Assembly: GCF_031755915.1 (NCBI RefSeq)
Contig: NC_083384.1
Coordinates: forward strand, 30,671,001-30,735,000
Source: Ziziphus jujuba
Taxonomy: Eukaryota > Streptophyta > Magnoliopsida > Rosales > Rhamnaceae
Direction: 5' to 3'
Length of the DNA stretch: 64,000 bases
The notes under the pieces are model-generated. The model did not search any database. It worked only from the letters and a program-made list of their open reading frames with translations, and was not told where the DNA came from. Made by a program: the position numbers and the translations under genes. Every line of letters begins with the position of its first letter. The first letter of the stretch is position 1. Below, piece by piece: positions 49,249 to 61,448 of this stretch.

Positions 49249-51699
49249 GTTTACCATATTAATCTTCAAATCCACGAGTACAAAAGCAATTAATCGATGT
49301 TTACGGAACTCTCTGAGAAGAAGGGTAAAGAAATATTATCAAATATAATTAATACACTACATGTTGACTCGTTCACGTGGTTGTGATTACACCGCTGCCA
49401 ATTGAATCTCTCGTCATGTCACAAAAATAAAATAAAATTAGAACAAAAATAAAAGAAGCAAGGAAGAAGCTAATTAAGGAGTGAAAATTGGGAACCTCGA
49501 GGGACCAGGATTAATCAGGCCAGGTGATAAAAAAAAAATTAATGTAAAAATAAAAAATCCCACTCCCCAAATTTATCATATGTCCAGAAAAAAAAATAAA
49601 GTGGGAAAATTGGAGATTAATATACTAGACAACTATAACAAAATTCATTGCAATATTTGTATTGGTTCTGACAGAGCCGAGAATCAAAAGAAAAGGAATC
49701 AAAATAAGAAAAGAAAAGGGTCAAGGGGAAGAGTAACCAGCGACGGAAGAAGACATTGCAAACAGTCATTTTGAGGTTACGGGGCAATCTAATGGTAATA
49801 GCTACTGTTTTCTTAGATAATTATCCGAATTCGAATTTTTCTTCCTTTAATATCAAAAACAAAAAAATGAAAAATAGCTATTATCATATGTCCTCTTGAA
49901 TCTCACTACTTTCAGTATAATATATATATATATTCTCTATCAAAATTAATTAAATAGTTTGTTTCTTTAATGAATTTATTGTTTCAGATTTTATAAATAA
50001 TAACTCTTGTTTGGGATTTGTTCAATTTGATACTTGTTATGTAAAAAGAGTTATTTCAATTACCTAAGGCGTATATGAACCAAAAAAAAAAAAATATTAC
50101 CTAATGTGTATTAAAATGAAAATTATATATGTATATTTATTTGTTATAATATGGTCAATATTAAAAAATATAAAAAGAAAAAAGTAGGGTATGTGGTTCC
50201 CTCAGCGACAACTTAATTGCAAAATTACCAATTTATTTGTAAAGGTTTAGAGATGGAATCCGCTCTTTTTAATATTTTAAAAAATAATAAATAAATAAAT
50301 TTCAAGGTGGCAATAATTTAATTATGCAGTCAGTGCCCAACCCGATGTTATCAAATTAATAATCATTTAAATTTTATCATAATGACAAAAAAAATGTATT
50401 AATATGCATTCAATAATGATAAAAAAAAAAATGTGAGCGGTTATTAAGGCATTATGAAGTTGATGATTCCCACTAATCAATATGCCCATTATTCCAATAA
50501 TAGCATCAAAGATGAAACATAGAATCCATATATCCTTGTGGTTTGTGGATTTCATTTCCTTCCTTATTAATGAAGGGTCCTTAGAGAGCGGGGCTTATTT
50601 ATTAGAAAAGGGAGAAGGTTTAGAAAGCCATCACTTTATTGACTGGACATTTCTTTCCCCTCTTCCTCTCACCCACTTCCTGTTGTGGTTTAAGAAAGGG
50701 TCAAAGTATGGATCTTACTTTGTTGAAAATCCTATCCAATTATATTAAATTAAATTTAAAATATTCAAATTTGATCGAGTTAGAGTTAAAATAAGCAAGT
50801 ACAATTCAGATCAAACTTGCATGGCAAAGGGGGCCGCCAATTGTCTCATTTGGGGCATTTTGAGGGTGATAGTGTCATTTTTTTATTGCTCTTCTTTCTA
50901 TGCTAAGTGTGAAATATAGTCCACATAGAATAAAAATAAATAAATAAAATATTAATAAACATAAAATAAAACAAAATAAAGTATAGCTAAAATAAAGTGA
51001 TTCAATTTTTTTTTTTTTTTTGGGTAGTAAAAGTAATTCAACTGTAATGATAAAAGTACGGTTGATTACTTTTGATGCGAAAGGCCCTTTTTTCCTTCTT
51101 TTTTTTTTTTAAAAATAAAAGGTTAAAAAAATAGAGGTTGATCTATATAGATATGACTCGGCTTTTAATTGAAAGGATGATGGAATTTGAACATTTGTCA
51201 TTTTGATCAGACTTTTAAGTTCTTTGATGAAAAATAAAAAGTTGAAAGGGTAGAGATTGAATTTATTTTTATACTTCCACAAAAATGGCTGAGCCTGACC
51301 TAATTGATGGTAGAACTTAACCTCTAATTCTCTTTTATCAGTAATTGATGGTAGACCTTAACCTCTAATTCTCTTTATCAGAATTCAACTTCTTTACAAT
51401 CCATTATTAGCACGCGGGTACAGCCTTTTCTAAAAAATTAAATTAAAGCGCCTTTGTTTTTTTTTTTTTTTTTTTTTTTTCTCAGGCTGAAAAGCAAAAG
51501 GCGTCTTTGATCAAAGAATTTTGAGAGAAATGATGAAATGGTCGGTGCAAGATATTTATTTTCTTACTAATCATGTGATCTCATGTATAAGGAATTATAT
51601 TTTATAATCCTCCGGGCGGTTTCTGTATGACTAAAGTCTCTCAACTATTAATTTTTCTTTGTTTTATTTTGGACTAACAAAAACTTTGTTCAAGCCAAG
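49249..51699. other. Spacer upstream of TNL-3, no gene seen
   Basis: AT-rich, with T and A runs (51007-51023, 51457-51480) and a short direct repeat of a 40-bp unit at 51303-51372 (the block TAATTGATGGTAGA...CCTCTAATTCTCTTT occurs twice). The small frames at 49481-49774 and 50482-50748 have no domain, are not repeated in the cluster, and look like chance. Confidence 0.5.
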
Positions 51700-51989
51700 C
51701 AAGTACTTAAAAGCAATGAATGAAGCGGTACAGAATCAATTTATGTGTATATATGAATATCAATATTGAACTAGCTACCAAAAATATGTGCATTGAATTA
51801 ATAATTTTATGTTAGTATGATCCTCTTGATTATGAATGAGTCGTATATATATATATATATATGTATATGATTTCTGTTTGACATACATTTTTGAAGAATA
51901 CTCTGAGGCCTTCTTACAGATCTTGCAGTAATGAACTTGGCCCTTTTTTTTTTATTCTTTTTTTTTTTTTTTTTAAATGAGAGTTTGTT

Positions 51990-52181
51990 TTATATTTGCG
52001 TTTTTTCTGTAGGAAATTGAGTACTTAAAGAATATGAAAAACATAAGAGAGAATACATGAGATAAAGAACCCCCACAATCTGAAGGACCAAGGGAAGTTT
52101 AAAGAATTGAATCTTACTGTCAAGCACAAGTGGTACGTAGTTCAAATCTGTTTGGAAATTACTACTGCTTAACTTAGGCAT
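51990..52181 (-). CDS. Unidentified short frame with a hydrophobic segment (63 aa)
   Basis: The frame contains SKIQFFKLPLVLQIVG and a hydrophobic LYLMYSLLCFSY. Its partner at 63063-63314 keeps EIQFFKLPLVLQIVGFLYLM with a different N-terminus. I do not recognise a family. The match may reflect only the age of the segmental duplication; no start context or splice site decides it. Confidence 0.2.
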   Translation of the reverse strand: MPKLSSSNFQTDLNYVPLVLDSKIQFFKLPLVLQIVGVLYLMYSLLCFSYSLSTQFPTEKTQI

Positions 52182-52454
52182 GCCAATATTGTAATATACC
52201 TGCGGGCTTTGTCAAGACTGCCCAGTTCATATATTTTACACATAATAATGAGAGACCAACTATAAATTAACTACAAGTTAAGAAAGTTTGTTAAGAGCCC
52301 AGTATAGTAAAAAAGCAACAAAAGAAACTAGTACTAAAACAGGTTATGTTTATATAAACAAGATTCAAAAATGAAACTGCAGCTGAGAATTGATCCAGTA
52401 CTGCAGCTTTTGAGTACAATTAGTGACAAGAAGTATTGGTACAAATAAAACTAA

Positions 52455-52658
52455 TTAAACTTCTTCAGGGATAGTTTTAAGCACTACACTAGTACTGCCA
52501 TTGCTGAGGGGCAGAATGCCAACACGATTCAATGGGATTTTTACAATCTCGAAAGCCAAATCCTTAAACTCAAGAACATGACTTTCTTTGTCTTTGGTGA
52601 TAGTTTTTTCCCTGGCTGATCCTCTGTAATTAGTGTTTGTGGCAATGGACTCATCCAC
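52455..52658 (-). CDS. Unidentified 67-aa frame, possibly a last exon, repeated in the cluster
   Basis: Reading minus, a pyrimidine-rich stretch and CTTCAACCAG precede TTTTCTGTGGATGAG, which would fit an acceptor before an exon coding FSVDESIATN. The frame is charged in the middle (KTITKDKESHVLEFKDLAFE), then IVKIPLNRVGILPLSNG, and ends SVVLKTIPEEV. The partner near 63540-63760 has the same sequence with two stops and a shift. Pieces of the 3' end recur near 30620, 33450 and 33610. I do not recognise the family; it could be a decayed gene fragment carried with the TNL unit. Confidence 0.35.
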   Translation of the reverse strand: MDESIATNTNYRGSAREKTITKDKESHVLEFKDLAFEIVKIPLNRVGILPLSNGSTSVVLKTIPEEV

Positions 52659-53146
52659 AGAAAACTGGTTGAAGAAAGCAAGAAAAAGAGTTCAACATTT
52701 CTAGAGAATGAAGAAGAGAAAGATATCAGTTAAGAGGGATTTTAAAGAATGGAGACGAGGAGGGTGAAACTGGTTGCTTTTGGCAATTAGCATTGTCCAA
52801 ATTTGTTGATTCTTTTTATAAATAATGTTCTGTTTGGAATGAAGTCTAAGAATACTCAAGTTTTGAAAGAAAAAACGTGTGCAAAGGCACGAACTAGACA
52901 AGGCTCATGTTCAGGCTAGGTGTTGTTAAAATGGACCTTAAGTTAAGATTAACAAAATTTGTACATATTGAAATGGTCATTAAGATCTTAGTTTCTTATG
53001 GTGAGATTGATAGAGGCAGAGTATAACAGAGTACCCTGAAGAAGTAGAAAGGAAGATCTCTGTTTACTTTCAACAATTTTCATACTTATCACCAAAGCTT
53101 TTTCTCCTACATGTTGCATGGAATTATTTCTATTTTATGTTTCCTC

Positions 53147-53285
53147 AACAACCAATTGCTCTGCATCTTCTAAACAGTCACACAACCTTGAGCTTCTTAG
53201 ATTCAATGTTTCATCTTCTTCTCCGTCATGAGAACCAACGGCTTCATTTCCACATGGTTCTCAACATTCCTTAAAGGGTGTCTTA
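53147..53285 (-). pseudogene. TNL relic: 3' part of a C-JID exon
   Basis: Similar to 54258-54395 over its length (CTGCATCTTCTAAACAG, a TTGAG..TTCTTAGA block, CATGAGA.CCAAC.GCTTCA). That copy in turn matches the last-exon end of TNL-2 and TNL-4. It is shifted and short and codes nothing. Confidence 0.55.
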
Positions 53286-54257
53286 TTCTAATTCACTTCC
53301 ACTTGGGTTTCATAAGTTCAAGTGATTTCTCATCAAAAGAAAACTTGTTGAAAAAGCCAAGAAAAAATCATTAACAAAATCAGTCAAAAGTAAAAATGAG
53401 CCAATATATAGAGTTCCACACCATATTATAGAAAGAAAAGTATCTGAGGGTACCAAGTGTTTAGCTTCATGTTACAATGCTGTCCATGTATTAACTCAAT
53501 GGTGGTACTTAATGCAGAAAGATATTTGATGAGACCCTGTAGAAAGAATTGATTCTTTGAAGGAACAAAATATAAGATATATAAAACAGTTCAAAGCTGA
53601 CCCACATGTCATTCCTATGTGTTTGTTGATACTAATGATTTTCATAAGCCCATTCTCTTAACGAAATAAGGCCTCTTTACATTTCCTAAGCAATCAAAGA
53701 AATCCATCAAAATACTGATATCACCCAAACAGGGTATTCCAGAGCCAATATCAGGGAAAATAGACAAGAGAAAAGTTTTCCAACGTACCACAGCATTCAT
53801 TCAAAGCAAAGGGTTTTCATGCTGCATAGCTCACACAGTTTTTTCACACCCTTCAATTAAGACATGCCAAATTGTGGATAAACAAACTTTCACCAATATA
53901 TTCATGAAAAATCCATCAATATACTTTGTAACAATAATAAATTTCTTTATTTTATTTTTCGGTTTTGTTTCTGCATGTTTCATTCCAAACAAATGAAAAC
54001 GAGCTTTCCTTCTGAAGTTAGATTCAAATTTGTAAATGCAAGTTGAAAACAGAGTATATATGTTAACTTCTACACATTAATTTGTAAAGAAATGAACCCA
54101 GTTTAAATTGATTTACGAGTCTTTGAATTAGTTTAGGATTTTCCTCTTCCACATAGGTCAGAGCCAACAACTACATATTGACTGTTTTCATAATTTTCAC
54201 CAAGCATATCTCTGGAGCTGTAGCACAAAATTGTTCTGTTTTCTTTGTTCCTCAACA
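53286..54257. other. Spacer with TNL 3'-flank blocks
   Basis: 53690-53950 contains blocks known from other TNL 3' flanks (GCATAGCTCACACAGTTTTTTC, compare 22740, 34500 and 56430). No reading frame of interest. Confidence 0.5.
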
Positions 54258-55785
54258 TCCAAGTGTGCTGCATCTTCTAAACAGCCACATAAGCTTGAGT
54301 TTCTTAGAATGTGATTTATCACCGTCTTCTTGCTCATGAGAGCCAACAGCTTCACTTACACTTGGTTCACAATATCCATCAAAGCATCTCTTAGTTTTAC
54401 TGCCAGTTTCTGCATCAAACGATTCAAATCTCTCTATATTTTTCTTGTATACAAACCAAAATCCAAACTTCTTAATCTCGTCATACTCGCTTCCAAATTT
54501 GTTGACATCACCCTAAACTCTTAATCTCTCCATATGTTCCTTATAGCAAAGAGACATCAGTGTTCCACGTAGACGGCCAATTTAGACCAACCATTTCTTC
54601 TGAATGTCGCAAAGTCAGTTCTGGGACACACCACATGAGGACGTGACCTGAGCCAACCTCATTCCCATTTTTCTTAAGATCCAAAGAATCATGATATTCG
54701 TACAGAAGCTCATCATGGGTGGTTTTGAAGTTGAGTTTACTATCACTACCAAGACGTATATCAGGGTCAAATTTATTCTGAACAAGAACAATATAAAACG
54801 CCAAACCCAATAAGTTGTCATATTTCAATATGGAGGAAGCATAATATTCGTTGAAGTCCCACATGGTTGATAGTTGAATCAGTTCGGAATTTCATCTCCT
54901 GGATAACAAAACTCATGAGAACTTGGGCCCTGTATCATGAATATGGGAAATTAATCAACATCCTGAAAAATTATAAACATCTCTTAACTAATTAAAGGAA
55001 AAAAGAAAGAAAGAGAAAGTGGACTTACAGTTCTTCCAAATTTTATTCGAGACAGAATTTTAATTACTGCACGATCAGAGTATACTGTTGCGTGTATTTT
55101 GATCCATTTTTTTCACCATCACAAAAGTCAATAAATTTGTAAGAACTACTATGGTTAATAATTATCACATCTTCTAAGAGTGGAGGCCTCCAAATTTATA
55201 TGTTCTCCAATAAAATGCACCATCTTGATTACAGCCTAAAACATAATGATGGAACCTCTGGTAATGATTTAAACTTCTCACTACATGATCTTGAGAAATA
55301 TGGAAAAACTCAACGTGTTATTGAACAAAAGCAATATTTATACAGCTTGAGTAATCCTACTGATAATACAGATGAGTATTCCTAAACTGTGCAGATCGAA
55401 AACTGACTAGAAATGATACATATATCAACAAGAAGATAGAAGTAACTGTAACAGTATAACCATTTGAACAATACAAACTATAATGGCCTATCATTCACAG
55501 CCACTTACTGCCAAGGCAAGCAAAGCAGGTGAAAGGGGAGGCAATTTTTGAAGTTTTGAGCATAATAGGCGGCTTATGCTCTTAAGTTTCCTTAAATTAC
55601 ACAAGCTATTGAATAGAAACTCAATGTCCATGCGCATAAATCTCTGAGGGAGACTAGATTTTCAATTGACTCCAGTAACTTTTTGATCCATGTTTCATCT
55701 ATCCAAAGATCTGTCGAGTTTTCTGTAGTCTGTAACATTTCTGGAAAGTTATCAAGTTTTAGACAACCGGACAGATTATACATAT
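54258..55785 (-). pseudogene. TNL relic: long LRR exon fragment and C-JID exon
   Basis: 55510-55785 reads LRR sequence on minus (LSGCLKLDNFPEMLQ, then a segment ending SIENLVSLR) corresponding to the middle of exon 4 in TNL-2 and TNL-4. 55030-55200 matches the exon 4 end. The C-JID exon follows from about 54935 (preceded by ATGATACAG) to 54300, shifted in several places; the usual WF reads as a stop-containing stretch. At 55786 the LRR sequence breaks off into spacer sequence. The N-terminal exons are absent, so this is a truncated gene copy directly downstream of TNL-4. Confidence 0.8.
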
Positions 55786-55846
55786 GATTTTGTAGAATTC
55801 GGATGATTTCTGTTTCAATGGTGCAAAAGGAAAGCAAGTAAAAATA

Positions 55847-56059
55847 ATGAATAGGCTGAAACTGGTGATTGTTGCTTTAGTTGTGCTTATCCTTATAGCA
55901 TGTACGTTCACATGCAAATTTTTGAAGAATCTGAGGCCTCTTTGCAGACTTGCAATAGGGAACCATTTATTTTTCCATATAAGGATAAATGGAATTTTAA
56001 AAGCAGGACATTTTCCATGGGCCATATCTGTTTTGCAGAACAAATGCATAGCAAATTGA
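55847..56059 (+). CDS. Short hydrophobic reading frame, copy 5 (70 codons), function unknown
   Basis: Begins MNRLKLVIVALVVLILIACT, then FTCKFLKNLRPLCR. The TGA that ends the copies at 21906 and 22168 is read as TTG here because of an extra T, so the frame runs on to 56059. The hydrophobic stretch is 15-17 residues, enough for a signal or anchor. It lies about 0.8 kb beyond the TNL-4 stop on the opposite strand, the same relative place as the copies near TNL-2. Confidence 0.25.
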   Translation: MNRLKLVIVALVVLILIACTFTCKFLKNLRPLCRLAIGNHLFFHIRINGILKAGHFPWAISVLQNKCIAN

Positions 56060-56461
56060 CATTATCAAACTCAAATGAAAACTGTATCATTCAATTAAAC
56101 AATGTCCAAACACAAAAATGATCACCAACTATACATAAACATATTTTGTCAACCATGAGGCAGAGAATAGCACCAAAGTAGCGGTGTGGGGCAAATCAAT
56201 TAAGAATACTGTTTCTTACTGTTTCTTCATTATTTGAGAAATTTTTCCATAAACCAAAGACGGAAAGCCTATCAATACACATTCTATAACATGATACTCA
56301 GGAAGATAAGTTAAGAATGTTCAAAGAAATTCATACAGATATATGCACACATACAGGGTATCCCAAGTCCAATACCACAACCAGAAAACAGGAAGAGTGA
56401 GGACTTTTCTTTAAGTGTTGAAGTGCCTGCATAGCTCACTGAGTTTCTTCATAACCTGGAA

Positions 56462-56669
56462 CTGAAAAATCCATAAAAGTAAATACAAATAAGCATTATC
56501 TTTTTCCAGTACCATTTCAAATGAAATAAAATGAGCTTTTATTTTGAAATTACCTTATAATTTGCAAACTTAGCATACAAATTAATAAAACTAAAACACC
56601 TCAAATTGCATATTGAAAATAAAGAATATTAACTTGTAAAATTAAATTTTTTATTTTAAATTGATTTAC
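56462..56669 (-). other. Predicted 3'UTR intron of TNL-4
   Basis: Donor GTAAATCAA (minus, from 56669) and acceptor GGATTTTTCAG (ending at 56462), 208 bp, matching the TNL-2 pair in place and length. The exon beyond it (56461 leftward, CCAGGTTATGAAGAAACTC) is conserved in the cluster. Confidence 0.5.
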
Positions 56670-56822
56670 CTCAGCAGTCATAGAATATGATTGATTTTCT
56701 ACAAAGTAATTTTAGGATATTATGTCAATGTCTTTGGCATCAAGTTGCTCTGCATCTTCACCATTCACACCAACTGAACTCCACATGTTTGTTTGCAATC
56801 GCAATCCGCTGGAGTAGGGACA

Positions 56823-59800
56823 TCACATAACCCTGAATTTCTTTGAATAAATGGTAGGATGTGATTCATCATGATGATCTTCTTCATCATGCAAGCCAGA
56901 GGGAACAAATTGATCACTTCCACTTGCACTTGGTTCAGAACAATATTCATTATCAAAGCGTTGTCTCTTTTTCTTACTTTGAATAGTTTCTGCATTAAAC
57001 TTCTCTACATCTTCCTTGTCTACGAACCAAACCCCACACTTCTTTATCTCGCAATATTCACTCCCCAAGTTGAAATTTTCCTTAACACTATAGTCAAAGA
57101 ACGAATGCCAAACATGCAAAGAGGCCTCGCTACTACAACTATTAAGTTGCAACGACAACGGCAATGACCATTTTGAGTCATACATAATGAGCACATGATC
57201 TAAAAATTTGTTTGCCGTAACCGACATACTTGAATGAAATTCACCAGGACAGTCATCATCAATGGTTTTGAAATTGAGTTTAAAATTAATACTAACACCT
57301 GCACAAGGTATCTCTTTATTCACTTCTAGAACAACGCAGAAAGCCAAACCCAAGAAGTTATCATTATTCAAAAATGGAGGAAGCTTAATTTTCAGCGAAG
57401 TCCCCGAATTTTGATTCTTGAACCACTTTGGAATTTGGTCACCAGGATAACAAAGTTCGGCTTCAGAAACTGAATTGACCTGTACCATATATGAATTGGA
57501 AACTAAGAACCTGGATAACAAAACCTGTTAAATAGCAACTAGTTAAGGAGAGAGATAAACATACAGATTGAAGTATTTTATAAATTGCATTGTGAGGGAC
57601 GATGGTGTTGCGTGTATTCTGATCCAACTTTCCACAACCAAAAAAGTCAAGTACTGAAATATATTTTCCAGTGATGTTTTGGATTGCAGTCCTCCAATCT
57701 GATATTTTCTCCAGTGATGTGCAATATCTTGCATCCACGACTGTACAAAATAATGGAAGATCTGGTAGTAATTTCAAGCTCTTACATTGTTTGACCTCCA
57801 AAACTGACAAGGCAGGTGGAAGGGGAGGCAATTTTTGAAGTTTTGAACAACCTTCGAGGTACAAAGATGTAAGTTTCCTTAAATCACACAACTTATTTGG
57901 GAGAAACTCAATTTCCTTGCAAGATTGTGCAGTCAATGCTTTAAGGGAAATTAGATTAGCAATGGACTCCGGTAACTCTTTAATCCCTGCTCCGGATATG
58001 GTAAGATTTGTTAAGTGTTCCATAGGCTCTAAGATTTCGGGAAACTTTTCAAGTTCGCTACAATAACGCAGATCTAGTGATTCAAGAGATTTCAGCTTGC
58101 AAATGCTGGTTGGAAGACTTTTAAGTCTTTTGCATTCACCCATATCTAATTCAACAAGACCAGAGAGACTCACAATTGATAAGGGCACTGCTTCTATTGG
58201 TAAACTTCGCAAATGTAAAACTGTTAAATTCACTGGAAACTTTTGGCAACTATAGGATCCAGGTGAGGAGAGAGACGAAATATTGTTTGTAAAACTTTTG
58301 AGAAATGTCAACTTCTGCTGACAAATGGTGCTCAGAAAATTCTTAATGCCTCCACACTTTACAAGATCCAAATACCATCTGCTCCTTGATATCTCTTTAA
58401 ATTCTCTAAGTTTGGAGCAACCATTCAAATTTAGATTAGTAAGCTTGTGAAGACTTTGAACGGATGGAAGAACCTGAACCAAACTTTTACAGCATTCAAG
58501 ATTTATACTTTCGAGATTTGGAGCCAGTTGAGACAGATCTGGTATTTTTGTGAGGAGCTTGGAATAACTAAGATCCATTCTTCTTAACGCCGGAAGACCC
58601 TGAGACGGGATGTAGAAAAATGGCTACAATTATTTAGTATATATTCATGTACTTTGACATTTAATACAATAAAAACTAAGTGACACTTTAAGCTTATTAC
58701 CAGAAAGTTAAAAATCCAAGCATACCTGAACTTCACGATTCCAAAGTTTTTGAATATTGCTGCCACGTAGTATCAGTTCAACAAGATTTCTGAGATTAAA
58801 ATGTGATGGCAACGATTTCAAAGGGTACAAATCCCACTGAAAATATATTAACCTATCCCAAAGATAAGAATCAAGACCCTGTGGAAGGTATAGTTTGAAC
58901 TTGCTGTCATGAATATTGTCACAATAAATTTTGAGGATACGTAGATTGCACATCTTTGAGAAGGCTGCACGACAAACATTTACATCTCTGCTGATTTTAG
59001 ACATATTGAATGATATCCCTTCAACTGTTTCAGTTCCCTAACAATCACATAAAAATTGATATATATAAGGAAATTCAATTTTTGAAAAAAAAAAAAAATG
59101 GTGTATACATATCTAATTTTGCTTGTTGGAAATGATTTCGTATGTAAAGTTTTTGGTTTGTTACAAGATTTACATGGTTTTTAGAAGAAATATTGAATGC
59201 ACAATCACTTACCATATTTCTTTCCAGTATATCACAAATATCTTTAGCATCCCACAACCTACTACGGTTACCAAGCTCTTTATGTTCATCACGAACAATG
59301 GTCTGACCCATTTGGCGCAATAAATCATGCATCCGCAGCTCATTGTCTCTTCGAGCTTCATTATTTTCAATTAAACACTTATCAATGAGAACACTTATTC
59401 CTATTTTCACAAAGGAATCACCAACATCTAACATGCTTTCTGCATGATCTCTAGAGAAAGACTGATTAAATAGACATGCAATGTCAAGAAATATACTTTG
59501 GATCCCTTTATCTTCTAATCCCTCATAACTGATCCTTAGAGCATTAGTAATGTCCTTGTTTGGAAATATTTGCAATTTAGTTAATGCACTTTCCCACTCT
59601 TCTTTGCTTTTGGAATTAAGGAAAGAACCCAAGACTTTAAGAGCCAATGGATTTCCATCTGCATAACTCACCACCTTTCGTAATAGTATTTCGTCATCCA
59701 TTGAAGGAGAATTTCTTCCAAAAGCATGCAAACGGAAGAGCTCAAGAGATTCAATATGCCTTAATCCCTCAACCTTGTAAATATTATCAGCAACTTTATT

Positions 59801-61448
59801 GAGCACTTGGACATTTCTAGTAGTAACAATGATTCTACTTCCAGGAGCAAGCTGATCATATCCTTCAACTAAAGCTTCCAATTGGATCGAACTGTCCACA
59901 TCATCCAGAACCATTAGTACCTTCTTCCGACGGAGTTTGCCAAGAATATAAGGTGATGCTACAAATGGAGTGTCCATCTTTAAAATATCATGATCAATAT
60001 TTAATAATTCAGAAAGGAGCTTCTTTCTCAAATGATTTGGTCCATGTCTTGCGTACTCTTCCCTCACATTGGAAAGAAAAGAGCAACCTTCAAACTGAGA
60101 ATTTGATAACCTCTGAAATACAACACTAGCAAGGGTGGTTTTCCCAATGCCTCCCATGCCCCATATACCTATAATGCGAGCATGTGTTGGGTCAATGCAT
60201 AATAGTGATTCGATTTTCTCGATATTTTTTTCTATTCCAACAAGATGCCTTCTGAAATCATGATTTGAAGACAGATCATGTTTAGGCAGTTTTAATGAAA
60301 TATCTTCAACAATTCTTTGAACTAACTTGGCCTCAGGCCTACATAAATGGAAGAAAAAATAGTTGTAAGGTAAATAGAACTAACATATCTATATAAAGTG
60401 ATGATAAATAAATAAATAAAAGTTGTTGATATGTCATTATTTTATTGATTTCAGTTGGCGTTCACTTTAAGTATTTGAACTCCCTATCTAATTTAGATGT
60501 CCCTAGATCCATAATTAAGAGAAGTGCTGCTCAGCAAAGGTAAAAAAAAAAAAAAGTTCAATTATAGCTTAGAGATTTATTAGTCGTCTGAATATAGATA
60601 CTTGAAGAAAAACAAAAACATGGAATTTAGTAATAAAAAATTAATGCAGAATTTTTGTTCTCAAAACTTAAAGATATAGAGAAATCTGCAAGCAAAGATA
60701 ACATGGACAGCATACAGATAGGATTGGTATTTTATAACTTGGGACAATAATTCATTGAAATGATGATACACAAATTTTTTAAAATTTTTCGCACGGCTTT
60801 AAATAGACAGAACGGTTGTCTCTTGTAATTAAATACACATATATATATATATATATACACATATATACACATATGTAATTATATTCGTAAGCGTTGATTA
60901 ATAATTAGGCTAGCTAGAACTTAATTAACTTACCTAAAATCCTTTGAATCCAACCCACATAGATTGGACGCTTCTGTTAAAGCAGCCCTCCATTGTTTCA
61001 CCTTCTCCATTCCATTCTTGGCCTTGAAACGTTGTTCAAGTTGAGCAAATGCAACTTCATAACTCCCATGCTGTTTTCGTACAACCGATGGATCTATGCC
61101 GTAAAAGATTGGCACAACAGTCTGCCCAAAATTTTTCTTGCATTCAAGTATATGCACAAGTTCATCCAAACACCATGTGGATGAAGCATAATTTTTCGAA
61201 AAAATTATTATTGAAATCTTGGATTCCTGAATTGCTTTGCGAAGTGTTGGTGAAATTTCATCACCTCTCTCAAGTTCATGATCATCCATGAAAGTCAAGA
61301 TTTGCTTTGCAAATAAAGCTTCATAAAGATAACTAGCAAATATATTGCGAGTGTCCTCACCTCTGAAACTCAGGAACACATCGTATTTTTCTTGAAACTC
61401 ATGCTTTTCTTTGAGGGGGATTGCCAAAGAAAGAGAAGAAGAAGCCAT
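56823..61448 (-). CDS. TNL-4: TIR-NB-ARC-LRR-C-JID immune receptor, apparently intact
   Basis: Five exons: 60934-61448, 59213-60338, 58726-59037, 57565-58599, 56823-57479, all GT/AG and in phase, giving 1214 aa. TIR has YDVFLSFRGEDTR, ELERGDEISP and WCLDEL with the catalytic Glu near 96. NB-ARC has GMGGIGKTT (about 232-240), kinase-2 VLMVLDDVD (about 312-320, the TNL form ending in Asp), GSRIIVTTR, GNPLAL (about 400) and MHD (508-510). The LRRs span exons 3 and 4, including repeats such as LTNLTISGAGIKELPESI. C-JID starts CYPGDQIPKWF. Every usual motif is present, so this is the best candidate for a working receptor here. The family forms oligomers on effector recognition and signals through TIR NADase products and EDS1. 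The effector is unknown. Confidence 0.95.

Larger units (their letters stand above)
51700..52930. repeat. Segmental duplication, copy 1 (partner about 62805-64000)
   Basis: The two regions are collinear: a block around AGCTACCAAAAATATGTGCA, a TTTTGAAGAATAC block, a minus-strand frame with IQFFKLPLVLQIVG (51990-52181 and 63063-63314), a TGTCAAGACTGCC block, and the frame at 52455. The distance between copies is about 11.1 kb and the right copy runs out of the window. TNL-4 lies between them. Confidence 0.75.

Noticed and set aside
50482..50748. 88-codon frame on plus strand
   Set aside because: No domain, no repeat in the cluster, and an overlapping frame on the other strand; likely chance.
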